DNA of 64,000 nucleotides from Duganella radicis (lineage in GTDB: Bacteria; Pseudomonadota; Gammaproteobacteria; Burkholderiales; Burkholderiaceae_D). Shown here piece by piece: positions 54,021-62,353 of this stretch. Position 1 is the stretch's first letter; every line of letters starts with the position of its first letter. A program made the position numbers and the translations under genes. Location of the stretch: NCBI RefSeq assembly GCF_009720825.1, contig NZ_WNKY01000015.1, forward strand, positions 1-64,000, read 5' to 3'. The notes under the pieces are model-generated. The model was not told where the DNA came from and did not search any database. It worked only from the letters and a program-made list of their open reading frames with translations.

Positions 54021-55478
54021 TTAATGCCAGGTAAAGGTGGCGACGCTGGCCGCCGGCAAGGTGTAATCGAAACTGCGCTGGGCCACCCGCACCGCGAAAC
54101 TGCGCGGCGCCTTGGCCGAGTTCACCACCAGCAGCGCCACCGAGCCATCGTCGGCGTTGCGGAAGGCCACCGTGTCGAGCTGGTCGTAGCCGCTGGTGGA
54201 GGCGATGCGACGCGCGCCTTGGCGCACGAAGCGACTGGCGTGGCCGAGCGCGTAGTATTCCTCGTTGCGGGTGATCTTGCCGTCGCGGCTGTCGATGGTC
54301 ACCACGCCACGGCAATCCTTGCAGCCGCCGAGGTGCGGGCCGTCGTTTTCATCGAGCGCCAGATTCCACAGCAGCACACCCTTGGCCCAGCCGCGCGTGG
54401 TGCCGACCACCAGCACCTTGGCGAAGTGCTGCAAATTATCCGACCACACCGGCGCCCACTTGCCGCCCGAGCATTCGGTGAAGAAGGTCTCCTTGTCGGG
54501 CCAGCGGTCGTGCAGCGCGGCTTGCACGCGCACGTCGCCGCCGTAGCAGTGCCAGGCCACGCCGCTCACGTATTTGTTGGCGACGGGGTCTTTCAGCACA
54601 TCGGCCGGCGAACCGGGCTCATCCCAGTTGTGGTCCCAGTCCAGGATCCTGGTTTGCGGATGCTCCCTGGCCAGCACCGGCCCCAGATGGCCGCCGATGA
54701 AAGCGGCACGCCTGGCCGGATCGACGCGCATGCCGGGATAATCCCTGGGCTCGAAGTGCGGTTCGTTTTGCAGGGTCAGCGCGTAGATCGGCACGCCTTC
54801 CTTTTCATAGGCGCTGACATAGCGCGACAGGTAATGGGCGAACGGCGCGAAGGCTTCCGGCTTCAGCGTGCCTTGAATCAGGCTGTCGGTGGACTTCATC
54901 CAGCCCGGCGCGCTCCATGGCGAGGCCATCACGCGCAGCCTGGGATTGATGGCCAGCGCGGCCTTGGTCACCGGCAGCACATCTGCGCGATTGGGATCGA
55001 TCGAGAAGTGCTTGAGCTCCGGGTCGGTCTGACCCGGGGGCATATCGTCAAAGCTGTAGTGATGGCGCGAGAAATCCGATGCGCCGATGGTCAGCCGCGT
55101 GAAGCTGAAGCCCAGGCCGGGCGCTTTGCCAAACAGCTCGTTGAGCAGCGCGGCGCGCTGCTGCGGGCTCAGCTTGTTCTGGATCAGCCAGGCGGAAGCG
55201 TCGGTGATGGCGGCGCCGAAGCCGACCATTTCCTGGAAACGCTGCCTGGGATCGACTTCGATGATGGTGGTGGCTTTGACGCCGTTCTGAAACCTGGCAT
55301 CGGCCGCACGCGCCAGCAGCTGAGTCTGATCGCCAGTGGTAATCCACGCCTGCACCGTCTGCGCCTGCACGGCGCCGGCGCACGCCAGCAGCGCGGCTGC
55401 CAGCAATGTAGAGAGGGATTTGAAAGACGACGGGCGCAACGCTCCATCGCCCGGCAATGCAGGGCTGACTGTCAACAT
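54021..55478 (-). CDS. GH30 family glucanase/glucosylceramidase-like enzyme
   Basis: A 485-residue secreted enzyme with an N-terminal hydrophobic signal (about residues 20-40, STLLAAALLACAGAVQA) and a GH30 (beta/alpha)8 domain plus a C-terminal beta-sandwich. The acid/base glutamate is Glu239 in LQNEPH and the nucleophile Glu335 in TECSGG. Substrates in this family include beta-1,6- and beta-1,3-glucans, glucosylceramide and xylan; by context with GH5, a beta-glucan is likely. A LacI-type palindrome precedes it. Confidence 0.9.
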   Translation of the reverse strand: MLTVSPALPGDGALRPSSFKSLSTLLAAALLACAGAVQAQTVQAWITTGDQTQLLARAADARFQNGVKATTIIEVDPRQRFQEMVGFGAAITDASAWLIQNKLSPQQRAALLNELFGKAPGLGFSFTRLTIGASDFSRHHYSFDDMPPGQTDPELKHFSIDPNRADVLPVTKAALAINPRLRVMASPWSAPGWMKSTDSLIQGTLKPEAFAPFAHYLSRYVSAYEKEGVPIYALTLQNEPHFEPRDYPGMRVDPARRAAFIGGHLGPVLAREHPQTRILDWDHNWDEPGSPADVLKDPVANKYVSGVAWHCYGGDVRVQAALHDRWPDKETFFTECSGGKWAPVWSDNLQHFAKVLVVGTTRGWAKGVLLWNLALDENDGPHLGGCKDCRGVVTIDSRDGKITRNEEYYALGHASRFVRQGARRIASTSGYDQLDTVAFRNADDGSVALLVVNSAKAPRSFAVRVAQRSFDYTLPAASVATFTWH

Positions 55479-55542
55479 GCTGTCTCCTCACGCAGGCGCT
55501 ATCGTGGTCCGCCTGTCTCAGTTCATTCACTTATGAATTAAA

Positions 55543-55557
55543 TGGAAGCGTTTCCAT
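55543..55557. promoter_or_regulatory. LacI-type operator before the GH30 gene
   Basis: TGGAAGCGTTTCCA lies at 55543-55556, flanked by symmetric A/T bases so the whole near-palindrome spans 55539-55560 with one mismatched pair. It differs from the site before the GH5 gene at one base. It is about 65 bases upstream of the GH30 start codon. The rest of the 291-base gap to the AraC gene holds nothing I recognise. Confidence 0.75.
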
Positions 55558-55769
55558 TTATTGAAAGAACTATAGCACCGGCAAATCTTCAATGTCAACG
55601 AATGCGCGGAGGGTGTGGGATTTTTGTCGGCATCCAATCGTGCGGACAACAAATCGACGTGTGCGGGATGTTCTGCGGCTGCTGCGCGTTAGCAAGATGA
55701 CAGACGCAATGCGCTCAGGCTGGCGCGTCAAACACATAGCGCCTGCCTCTCAATAGCTAAGCTAGGCGT

Positions 55770-56648
55770 TCAGGACCGGCCTTCGCCGTCCGCCATGCGG
55801 CGATGGCCGCGAACCGAGGTCGGGGGGAAACCGAAGCGGTCACGAAAGCGCACCGCGAACTGCGATGGGGTCTGGTAGCCGACCGCGAGCGCGATCTGCG
55901 TGACAGGTTGGGCAGTCGATTGCAGCAACTGAAGCGCGAGCGTCATGCGGGTATCGACGAGAATGGCGCTGAGTGAGGTACCTTCGTCGGCGAGTTTGCG
56001 CCGCAGCGTCGCCTCGCTGATAGCGAACGCCGACGCCACCGCACAGGCGCTCCATTCCCCGCCCACGTCCTGGCCAATCACGCGCCGGACCTTGACAGCA
56101 AGCGTCAAGTCCCTGGCCTGTTCGAATCTGCCGCCGTGCAGGCCGACCCACAGTAACAACTCGGCGGCCCGGTGGCGAGCGATCTCGATGGGCAAGCGGT
56201 CGTCCTCTATCGCATCGCTGGCCTGACGGAACGCGGCGAGGAAGTCGGCCGGAGCGCCGATGATGGGCAGCGCGTCCCGGATAACGGTCTGCCGGGCGTG
56301 CGCGTTGGCGTGCGCGGCGATCAAGCCGCCGTCCCACGCCAGCCAGCGGGCGCGATAGCATCCGTCCGCCCCGATCCGGTTAGTGATATCGATCGACTGC
56401 CCGCCCGCCAGGGCGATTGCCTCCCCGGCGCGGATCTGGCACGCACCGCCGGACCATTGCACCGATTTGATTCCCTGTTCAACCAGGATCAAGACCGGAT
56501 TTTCTATGAACAGGCGCTTGAATTCCAACTCCTGTTGTTGCTGGATACCCGCGGTCGCACCGACCTCTGAGCGGAGGGCGATCCGGGGTTCACTGCCGGT
56601 TGGATAAGCAATCATAGACCGTTCACTTGCAAAAACATGTTGTGTCAC
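55770..56648 (-). CDS. AraC-family transcriptional regulator
   Basis: A 292-residue protein with an N-terminal sensor region (about 25-165) and a C-terminal AraC HTH pair (about 180-285: VASAFAISEATLRRKLADEGTSLSAIL and VTQIALAVGYQTPSQFAVRFRDRFGFPP). It stands alone between the GH30 gene and the YbhB-type gene. Its target is unknown. Confidence 0.88.
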   Translation of the reverse strand: MTQHVFASERSMIAYPTGSEPRIALRSEVGATAGIQQQQELEFKRLFIENPVLILVEQGIKSVQWSGGACQIRAGEAIALAGGQSIDITNRIGADGCYRARWLAWDGGLIAAHANAHARQTVIRDALPIIGAPADFLAAFRQASDAIEDDRLPIEIARHRAAELLLWVGLHGGRFEQARDLTLAVKVRRVIGQDVGGEWSACAVASAFAISEATLRRKLADEGTSLSAILVDTRMTLALQLLQSTAQPVTQIALAVGYQTPSQFAVRFRDRFGFPPTSVRGHRRMADGEGRS

Positions 56649-56699
56649 GCCGGTTTCCGCACCATGTACAGGGTAGCGCAGATTGACCGGCTGGCGGCG

Positions 56700-57326
56700 T
56701 TATCTGGAGAACTTCGCGGTAAAGGTCGCCTTGCCCAACAGGGCGCTGCCCACCCCTTTATTCATGACGAAAGAATACAGGGCGGCGGTCCCGGTGCGCG
56801 GCACGCCCGCGGCGGCGACCAGGTCATCCACCGCCAACGCATACACAGTGAACACGTACCGGTGAGGTTGGTCGCCCGCTGGTGGGCAGGGGCCGCCATA
56901 GTTGCCGTTCCCGCCGGCCACGCCCGTGTCGAGCAAATCGGTGGTGCCACCGAACGCCGGTGCCGGCAAACTGGCGGCGCGGTTACCAGCGCCTTGCGGC
57001 AGACCGGTGGCCGACGCTGGAATGTTGTACACGGCCCAGTGCCAGAAGCCACTGCCGGTTGGCGCATCGAGGTCCTGCACTTGCACGGCGAACGTCTTGG
57101 TGCCGGCAGGCGGATTACTCCATGCCAGCGCCGGTGACACATTGTCGCCCGTGCAGCCGAATCCGTTGAGGATGTGGTGATTGGAGAACGTGCCTGAAGC
57201 CAGGTCGGGACTGGAGAGCGTAAAGGCTGGCACCTGGGCCTGGGCGCTTCCACCGCAGGCTGCCAGCGCGGCACACAAGAAAGTTGCGACGCCAAGCGTC
57301 GCGGCAAGCATATTGTTTGTTTTCAT
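56700..57326 (-). CDS. YbhB/YbcL family (PEBP/Raf kinase inhibitor-like) exported protein
   Basis: A 208-residue PEBP-fold protein with a signal peptide (MKTNNMLAATLGVATFLCAALAACGGSAQA), possibly a lipoprotein (LAAC). Fold motifs are GCTGDNVSPALAW, VQVQDLDAPTGSGFWHWAVYNIP and GNYGGPCPPAGDQPHRYVFTVYAL, with the ligand-site DxDAP and HR pair. Function of bacterial members is mostly unknown. The ATG at 57326 has CGGAAGACCCG upstream; the long upstream frame to 57503 is rejected. Confidence 0.87.
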   Translation of the reverse strand: MKTNNMLAATLGVATFLCAALAACGGSAQAQVPAFTLSSPDLASGTFSNHHILNGFGCTGDNVSPALAWSNPPAGTKTFAVQVQDLDAPTGSGFWHWAVYNIPASATGLPQGAGNRAASLPAPAFGGTTDLLDTGVAGGNGNYGGPCPPAGDQPHRYVFTVYALAVDDLVAAAGVPRTGTAALYSFVMNKGVGSALLGKATFTAKFSR

Positions 57327-57568
57327 CGGGTCTTCCGGAATCGAGGTTGGAATGCGTCCCGGCTCGCGCGTCAACCTTGGCGGACCTGGCGCGCGAACCG
57401 GGACCATTTCAGGATACTGGCGCCGCGGCAGGAGCGCCGTCGCGGGGCGCGCGACTTTTGTTGCGAAACGCTCAAGGCGCGCCTCGGAGACACCAGCCGT
57501 CATGCGGCGATAAGTCCAATGTTAAGCGAATTGGGGTCTCCCACGAGGTCGGCGAATCAATGCACGCG

Positions 57569-59161
57569 TCAGCGGGCGATCGTTTCCCAGTCCAGGCCAA
57601 AACGCGTGAGGTATTTTTTCAGGCGGTCGGCGTCGTTGGGTTTGGCTTTGGTTTCGCGTGAGATGGCGTAGAGTTTGCGGCCGGCGTCGGACAAGGATTT
57701 TGAGGTGCGGCAGATCTGAATCACGGAGCGCAGTTGCATAGCGTCGAACAGGTCCAGCGCAGCAAAGGCTTCCGGTGACATCACGCTTTCCAGATCAAAC
57801 TCGGCCGGCTTTTGCTGCGGCCGCCATTGCCGCTGCAAGCGCGCCAGTTCGCCGCTCACGATATCGTCATTGATGCGGCCCGCTTCCGCCAGTGTCACCA
57901 TGCGCGTGACCGACGCCGATAAATCACGGAAGTTGCCGCTCCACGCCGCATCCGGCGATGCTGCATAACGCATGTAGCGCTCGCGTGCTTCCTTGTTGAA
58001 GCGCGCCATCTGCCCCTGCTCCGCGCCCACTTGCTGCAACAGATAATCGATATTGGGCTCGATGTCCTCCGGCCTGTCGACCAGTCCCGGCAGCTCATAC
58101 GTCCACAAATTAATCCGCGCGAACAAATCCTCGCGGAAGCGGCCCGCCGCCACCTCGTGCGCCAGATCGCGATTGGTGCCGGCGATCAGCTGGAAGTCGC
58201 TCTGCACTTCGTGATCGCCGCCCACCGGCAGGAAGCGCTTTTCTTCCACCGCCTTCAACAGCATGGCCTGCTCATCGAGACCCAGCTCGCCGATCTCATC
58301 GAGGAACAGCAAGCCTTTATGCGCCGCGCGCAGCAAACCTGGTCGGTCGGAAGAGGCGCCGGTGAACGAACCCTTGATATGTCCGAACAAGGTCGACCCC
58401 GCGCCATCGCCATGCAAGGTGGCGCAGTTGATTTCCACAAAGCGTCCATCGATCTGGTGACGCGCCCTCTTCAACTCATACACGCGGCGCGCCAGGAAAG
58501 ACTTGCCGGCGCCGGTAGGCCCCATCAACAGCATTGGCGCCTTGGAACGGATGGCCACCCGCTCGATCTCATCGATCATGGTGTTGAAGCGCGCATTGCG
58601 CGTGGCGATGCCTGACTTGAGGAAAGCCACGCCCTCCTCCTGCTCACGCGAGAAGCGTTGCGCAATCCGATCATACTTCGACAGATCCAGATCGATCAGC
58701 ACAAACGAGCCCGGTTCGCCCGGCCCCATCCGGCGCGGTGGCGAGGTTTGCAGCAAACGGCCCGGGAAATAAAACGCCTCCGTCATCAGGAACAGGCAGA
58801 TCTGCACCACGTGCGTGCCGGTGGTGATGTGTATCCAATATTCCTCGTTCTCGGTGTCGAAACGGTAGGACTGCGCAAAGTCATACAGCGCGCTGTAGAC
58901 CTGCTCGAAATCCCAGGGATCGTCCATCGGCACATCGCGCAACACCACCTCGGTTTCAGGCGACACCGTCGCCATATCCGCCGCCACCGCTTGCGCCAGT
59001 TCGCCGAAGCGCCCGCTGTACAGCAGCTCGAACCGGTCCACCACCACATCTGGATGCTGGGTGATGGCGACACTGGGCCGCCAGCGCTCCCAGCGGCCGG
59101 CAGCCTTGCCCGCATCCAGTTGGGTACCGACAAAGCCAATCACAACGATGCGTTTTTTCAT
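57569..59161 (-). CDS. rtcR: RtcR, sigma-54 activator of the RNA repair operon (CARF-AAA-HTH)
   Basis: A 530-residue bacterial enhancer-binding protein. The N-terminal part (about 1-180) is the RtcR domain of CARF fold (MKKRIVVIGFVGTQLDAG at its start), known to sense an RNA-derived ligand. The sigma-54 AAA+ domain has Walker A GPTGAGKS (214-221), GSFTGA (264-269, the GAFTGA loop) and Walker B LLFLDEIGEL (284-293). A C-terminal HTH-like region follows. It is divergent from rsr-rtcBA with a sigma-54 promoter in the 143-base gap, and should activate it when RNA damage signals appear. Confidence 0.95.
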   Translation of the reverse strand: MKKRIVVIGFVGTQLDAGKAAGRWERWRPSVAITQHPDVVVDRFELLYSGRFGELAQAVAADMATVSPETEVVLRDVPMDDPWDFEQVYSALYDFAQSYRFDTENEEYWIHITTGTHVVQICLFLMTEAFYFPGRLLQTSPPRRMGPGEPGSFVLIDLDLSKYDRIAQRFSREQEEGVAFLKSGIATRNARFNTMIDEIERVAIRSKAPMLLMGPTGAGKSFLARRVYELKRARHQIDGRFVEINCATLHGDGAGSTLFGHIKGSFTGASSDRPGLLRAAHKGLLFLDEIGELGLDEQAMLLKAVEEKRFLPVGGDHEVQSDFQLIAGTNRDLAHEVAAGRFREDLFARINLWTYELPGLVDRPEDIEPNIDYLLQQVGAEQGQMARFNKEARERYMRYAASPDAAWSGNFRDLSASVTRMVTLAEAGRINDDIVSGELARLQRQWRPQQKPAEFDLESVMSPEAFAALDLFDAMQLRSVIQICRTSKSLSDAGRKLYAISRETKAKPNDADRLKKYLTRFGLDWETIAR

Positions 59162-59191
59162 ATAAATATTTATCCTTTAAGATAATTTATC
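59162..59191. promoter_or_regulatory. AT-rich palindromes next to rtcR, candidate enhancer sites
   Basis: ATAAATATTTAT (59162-59173) is a perfect 12-base palindrome and GATAATTTATC (59181-59191) a near-perfect one. They lie 60-90 bases upstream of the sigma-54 promoter, where an enhancer-binding protein such as RtcR usually binds. Its site is not known to me in this group, so this is a suggestion. Confidence 0.35.
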
Positions 59192-59250
59192 ATGTAAACG
59201 CGCCGATGTCTATTTTTGCTATTTTGTTTTAAATCAATTAGTTAGCAAGC

Positions 59251-59266
59251 TGGCACACCGATTGCA
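59251..59266 (+). promoter_or_regulatory. Sigma-54 (-24/-12) promoter of rsr-rtcBA
   Basis: TGGCACACCGATTGCA has the invariant GG and GC exactly ten bases apart and matches TGGCAC-N5-TTGCA. It lies 39 bases upstream of the Rsr start codon and is oriented towards it. It explains the need for the divergent activator RtcR. Confidence 0.88.
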
Positions 59267-59304
59267 ATAGGAAGGATAAAACCGAAAAACAAGAGAGTCC
59301 AAAA

Positions 59305-60858
59305 ATGGCAAACATCCAACTGTTCCAGTCGCTGAAAAACAAGTTTCTGCCGGTCGCCACCGCGATCAACGAAGCCGGCGCGCCGGCGTACCAGTTGACG
59401 CCCAAGCATCAGCTGGCGCAGTACGCCGCCACCGGCTGCCTGAACGCGACCTACTACGCCAGCGCCGAAGCGCAACTGGCCGAGGTACTGGAACTGTGCC
59501 AGGGCATCGATCCACAGTTCATCGCACAAACGGCCGTGTACTGCCGCGAGCGCGGCTACATGAAGGACATGCCGGTGCTGTTGACCGCGGTCCTGGCCAC
59601 ACAAGGACGGCCACAACTGGCCGCCGTGTTCAACCGCGTGATCGACAACGGCAAAATGCTGCGCACCTTCGTGCAGATCGTGCGCTCCGGCGCCACCGGC
59701 CGTAAATCGCTGGGTTCGCGTCCGAAGAAACTGGTGCAGGCATGGCTGAACAACGCCAGCGAAAAAGCGCTGCTGTCCGCGTCGGTTGGTTCCTCGCCCT
59801 CGCTGGCCGACGTGGTGAAGATGGTGCATCCAAAACCTGCGGAAGCATGGCGCGAAGCATTCTTTGCCTGGCTGCTTAACAAGCCGCATCAGGCCGAGAC
59901 GCTGCCGCCGCTGCTGGCCGGCTTCAAGGCGTACCAGCAGGATCGGACGCAGCCAGTGCCGGAGGTGCCGTTCCAGATGTTGACCGCGCTGGAACTGCCA
60001 GCGCAAGCCTGGGCGCGGATCGCCATGCAGAGCGGCTGGCAGATGGTGCGCATGAACCTGAACACCTTCGCGCGCCACGGCGTCTACGAACTACCGGGCA
60101 TGGTGGAGGCGATTGCCGCCAAGCTGCGGAATGCGGAACTCATCGCCAAGGCCAAGGTATTTCCCTATCAGCTACTGGCTGCTTACAAAGCCATTGATCC
60201 GGAAATGCCAGTGGCGATACGCGACGCCCTGCACGACGCGCTGGAGATCGCGCTGGCCAATGTGCCGCGGATCGAAGGCGAGGTAGTGGTGTGCCCGGAT
60301 GTTTCCGGCTCGATGTCGTCCCCTGTGACGGGTTATCGCGCCGGCGCGACCTCCACCGTGCGCTGCATCGATGTCGCTGCTCTGGTTGCTGCCGCCTTGC
60401 TGCGCAAACAGCCGCACACGGTAGTGCTACCGTTTGAAAGAGATGTGGTGCGCTGTGGACTGGATCATCGCGATACCGTAATGACCAATGCGACGAAGTT
60501 GGCATCGATCGGCGGAGGCGGCACCAACTGTAGCGCACCGCTCGCGTATATGAACAAGCGCAAGCTGCGCGCGGATCTGGTGGTGTACGTCTCCGACAAC
60601 GAGTCTTGGATCGACGCCCGACGCAACTCCGCCACGGCAACGATGCAGGAGTGGGAAATGTTCAAGCGCCGCAACCCGCACGCCAGACTGGTATGCATCG
60701 ATTTGACGCCGCATGCCACCACTCAGGCGATAGAACGTGCCGACGTGCTGAACGTGGGCGGATTTTCAGATGATGTCTTCAAGATCATCGCTGCCTTCGC
60801 GGCCGGGCAATTGAGCGCCGCACGCTGGCTGGGAGAGATTGAAGCAACAGCACTATAG
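59305..60858 (+). CDS. rsr: Ro60-like TROVE domain RNA-binding protein (Rsr)
   Basis: A 517-residue protein with the TROVE domain of HEAT-like helices (about 1-320) that forms a ring around RNA, and a C-terminal von Willebrand factor A domain with the metal site DVSGSMS (332-338). Ro proteins bind Y RNAs and take part in RNA quality control with nucleases. It lies first in the operon, followed by a structured RNA and rtcBA. AGAGAGTCC precedes the ATG. Confidence 0.95.
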   Translation: MANIQLFQSLKNKFLPVATAINEAGAPAYQLTPKHQLAQYAATGCLNATYYASAEAQLAEVLELCQGIDPQFIAQTAVYCRERGYMKDMPVLLTAVLATQGRPQLAAVFNRVIDNGKMLRTFVQIVRSGATGRKSLGSRPKKLVQAWLNNASEKALLSASVGSSPSLADVVKMVHPKPAEAWREAFFAWLLNKPHQAETLPPLLAGFKAYQQDRTQPVPEVPFQMLTALELPAQAWARIAMQSGWQMVRMNLNTFARHGVYELPGMVEAIAAKLRNAELIAKAKVFPYQLLAAYKAIDPEMPVAIRDALHDALEIALANVPRIEGEVVVCPDVSGSMSSPVTGYRAGATSTVRCIDVAALVAAALLRKQPHTVVLPFERDVVRCGLDHRDTVMTNATKLASIGGGGTNCSAPLAYMNKRKLRADLVVYVSDNESWIDARRNSATATMQEWEMFKRRNPHARLVCIDLTPHATTQAIERADVLNVGGFSDDVFKIIAAFAAGQLSAARWLGEIEATAL

Positions 60859-60874
60859 GAGGCCATCGTGGGAT

Positions 60875-61095
60875 GGACACTCAGTGTTAGCAGTACAGGT
60901 TTTGAGTCCGGCAAGAATGCCGGTGTGACTACATCCCGAACTTGTAAGGTCACACCAACTATTTGTCTCGCAGGTACTCAATGGCGGTTTACCCCGAATG
61001 CAGACAGGACTACATCTGGTGACGCCGGTTCGATTCCGGCCTGGCAAGCCGAAAAGGTTTGCCGGAACGTCCTGTCGACCCTTGTCGGGTTTGAT
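60875..61095 (+). ncRNA. Candidate Y RNA (YrlA-like) with a tRNA-like module
   Basis: The gap between rsr and rtcB holds a highly structured sequence. Stems are CCGGCA/TGCCGG (60908-60923), GGTGTGAC/GTCACACC (60922-60956), a T-arm look-alike GCCGG-TTCGATT-CCGGC (61024-61040), and GGCAAGCC/GGTTTGCC (61043-61063) with a GAAAA loop. The last two lie inside an 8-base stem GACAGGAC/GTCCTGTC (61003-61010 with 61069-61076). Bacterial Y RNAs next to rsr carry a tRNA-mimic domain of this kind. The 9-mer GACTACATC occurs at 60927 and 61008. Exact ends are not determined, and the two stems at the 5' side compete. Confidence 0.7.
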
Positions 61096-61121
61096 TAAAT
61101 ATAGATAAGATGGAGAACAAT

Positions 61122-62351
61122 ATGGAAAACAAAGACTACGACGTACTGAATATCGAGGGCGGCAAGCCCGTCAAAATGTGGACTCGCGGCGTGCCGGTCG
61201 AAGCGGAGGCGCACGAGCAGTTGGCCAAGACTGCGAAGATGCCGTTCATCTACAAGCACGTGGCCGTGATGCCGGATGTGCACGTCGGTAAGGGCTCGAC
61301 CATCGGTAGCGTGATCCCGACGTTGGGCGCCATCATCCCCGCCGCTGTCGGCGTCGATATCGGCTGCGGCATGATGGCCGCCAAGACCACGCTGACCGCC
61401 AACGACTTGCCGGACAACCTCGGTCCGCTGCGCGCAGCCATTGAAAAAGCCGTGCCGCACGGCTCGTCGTCACACCGTCACGGCGGCCGCGACAATGGCG
61501 CCTGGAACACGCCGCCGCAGCCGGTCGACTTGGCTTGGGCCGCGTTGAAACCGGAGTTCGACGCCATCTGCGAAAAAACGCCGCGCCTGAGGAAGACCAA
61601 TAACTACAAGCATCTGGGCACGCTGGGCTCGGGCAACCACTTCATCGAAATCTGTCTCGACGAGGCAGGCTCGGTGTGGTTCATGCTGCACTCCGGTTCG
61701 CGTGGCGTGGGCAATGCCATCGGCACCCACTTCATCGAGCTGGCGAAGAAGGATATGCAGACCCACTTCATCAATCTGCCGGATCAGGATCTGGCGTATC
61801 TGAGCGAGGGCACGCAGCATTACGATGACTACATCGAGGCGGTGGGCTGGGCGCAGAAATTCGCCCGCACCAATCGCGAAGTGATGATGCATAACCTGAT
61901 CGCCGCCGTGCGCGCGGTGATCACCAACCCGTTCGAGACGCACGTCGAGGCCGTCAACTGCCACCACAACTATGTGCAGCAGGAACGCCACTTCGGCAAG
62001 GATGTGCTGGTGACCCGCAAGGGCGCGGTGTCGGCGCGCGAGGGCGAGCTGGGCATCATTCCCGGTTCGATGGGGGCGAAGAGCTTCATCGTGCGCGGAC
62101 GCGGCAATCCGGAAAGCTTCAACAGTTGCAGCCACGGCGCCGGCCGCACCATGAGCCGTACCGCCGCCAAGAAGCGCTTTTCGCTGGCGGACCAGATCAA
62201 GGCCACCGAAGGCGTCGAGTGCCGCAAGGATGAAAACGTCATCGATGAAATCCCGATGGCCTACAAAGACATCGACGCCGTCATGCTGGCCCAGCGCGAA
62301 CTGGTGGACGTGGTGCACGTGCTGAAGCAAATCGTCTGCGTGAAAGGATAG
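61122..62351 (+). CDS. rtcB: RtcB RNA ligase (3'-phosphate/5'-OH)
   Basis: A 409-residue RNA-splicing ligase. The manganese-binding cysteine lies in DIGCGMM (Cys82), more metal ligands in GSGNHFIE and HSGSRGVG, and the guanylated histidine in SHGAGR (His338). It joins 2',3'-cyclic phosphate or 3'-phosphate ends to 5'-OH ends using GTP. The ATG at 61122 has TGGAGAAC upstream; an in-frame ATG at 61110 is less likely. It follows the structured RNA and precedes rtcA by 2 bases. Confidence 0.96.
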   Translation: MENKDYDVLNIEGGKPVKMWTRGVPVEAEAHEQLAKTAKMPFIYKHVAVMPDVHVGKGSTIGSVIPTLGAIIPAAVGVDIGCGMMAAKTTLTANDLPDNLGPLRAAIEKAVPHGSSSHRHGGRDNGAWNTPPQPVDLAWAALKPEFDAICEKTPRLRKTNNYKHLGTLGSGNHFIEICLDEAGSVWFMLHSGSRGVGNAIGTHFIELAKKDMQTHFINLPDQDLAYLSEGTQHYDDYIEAVGWAQKFARTNREVMMHNLIAAVRAVITNPFETHVEAVNCHHNYVQQERHFGKDVLVTRKGAVSAREGELGIIPGSMGAKSFIVRGRGNPESFNSCSHGAGRTMSRTAAKKRFSLADQIKATEGVECRKDENVIDEIPMAYKDIDAVMLAQRELVDVVHVLKQIVCVKG

Positions 62352-62353
62352 CG

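Noticed and set aside
60968..61065. A genuine tRNA gene at the T-arm-like hairpin
   Set aside because: The T-arm look-alike is good, but no 7-base acceptor stem pairs around it in the normal position, and no proper D-arm, anticodon arm or CCA end is seen. A tRNA mimic fits better.
60868..61098. A 76-codon plus-strand open frame between rsr and rtcB
   Set aside because: It overlaps several perfect RNA stems including a T-arm-like hairpin; the peptide has no recognisable feature, and a non-coding RNA explains the sequence better.
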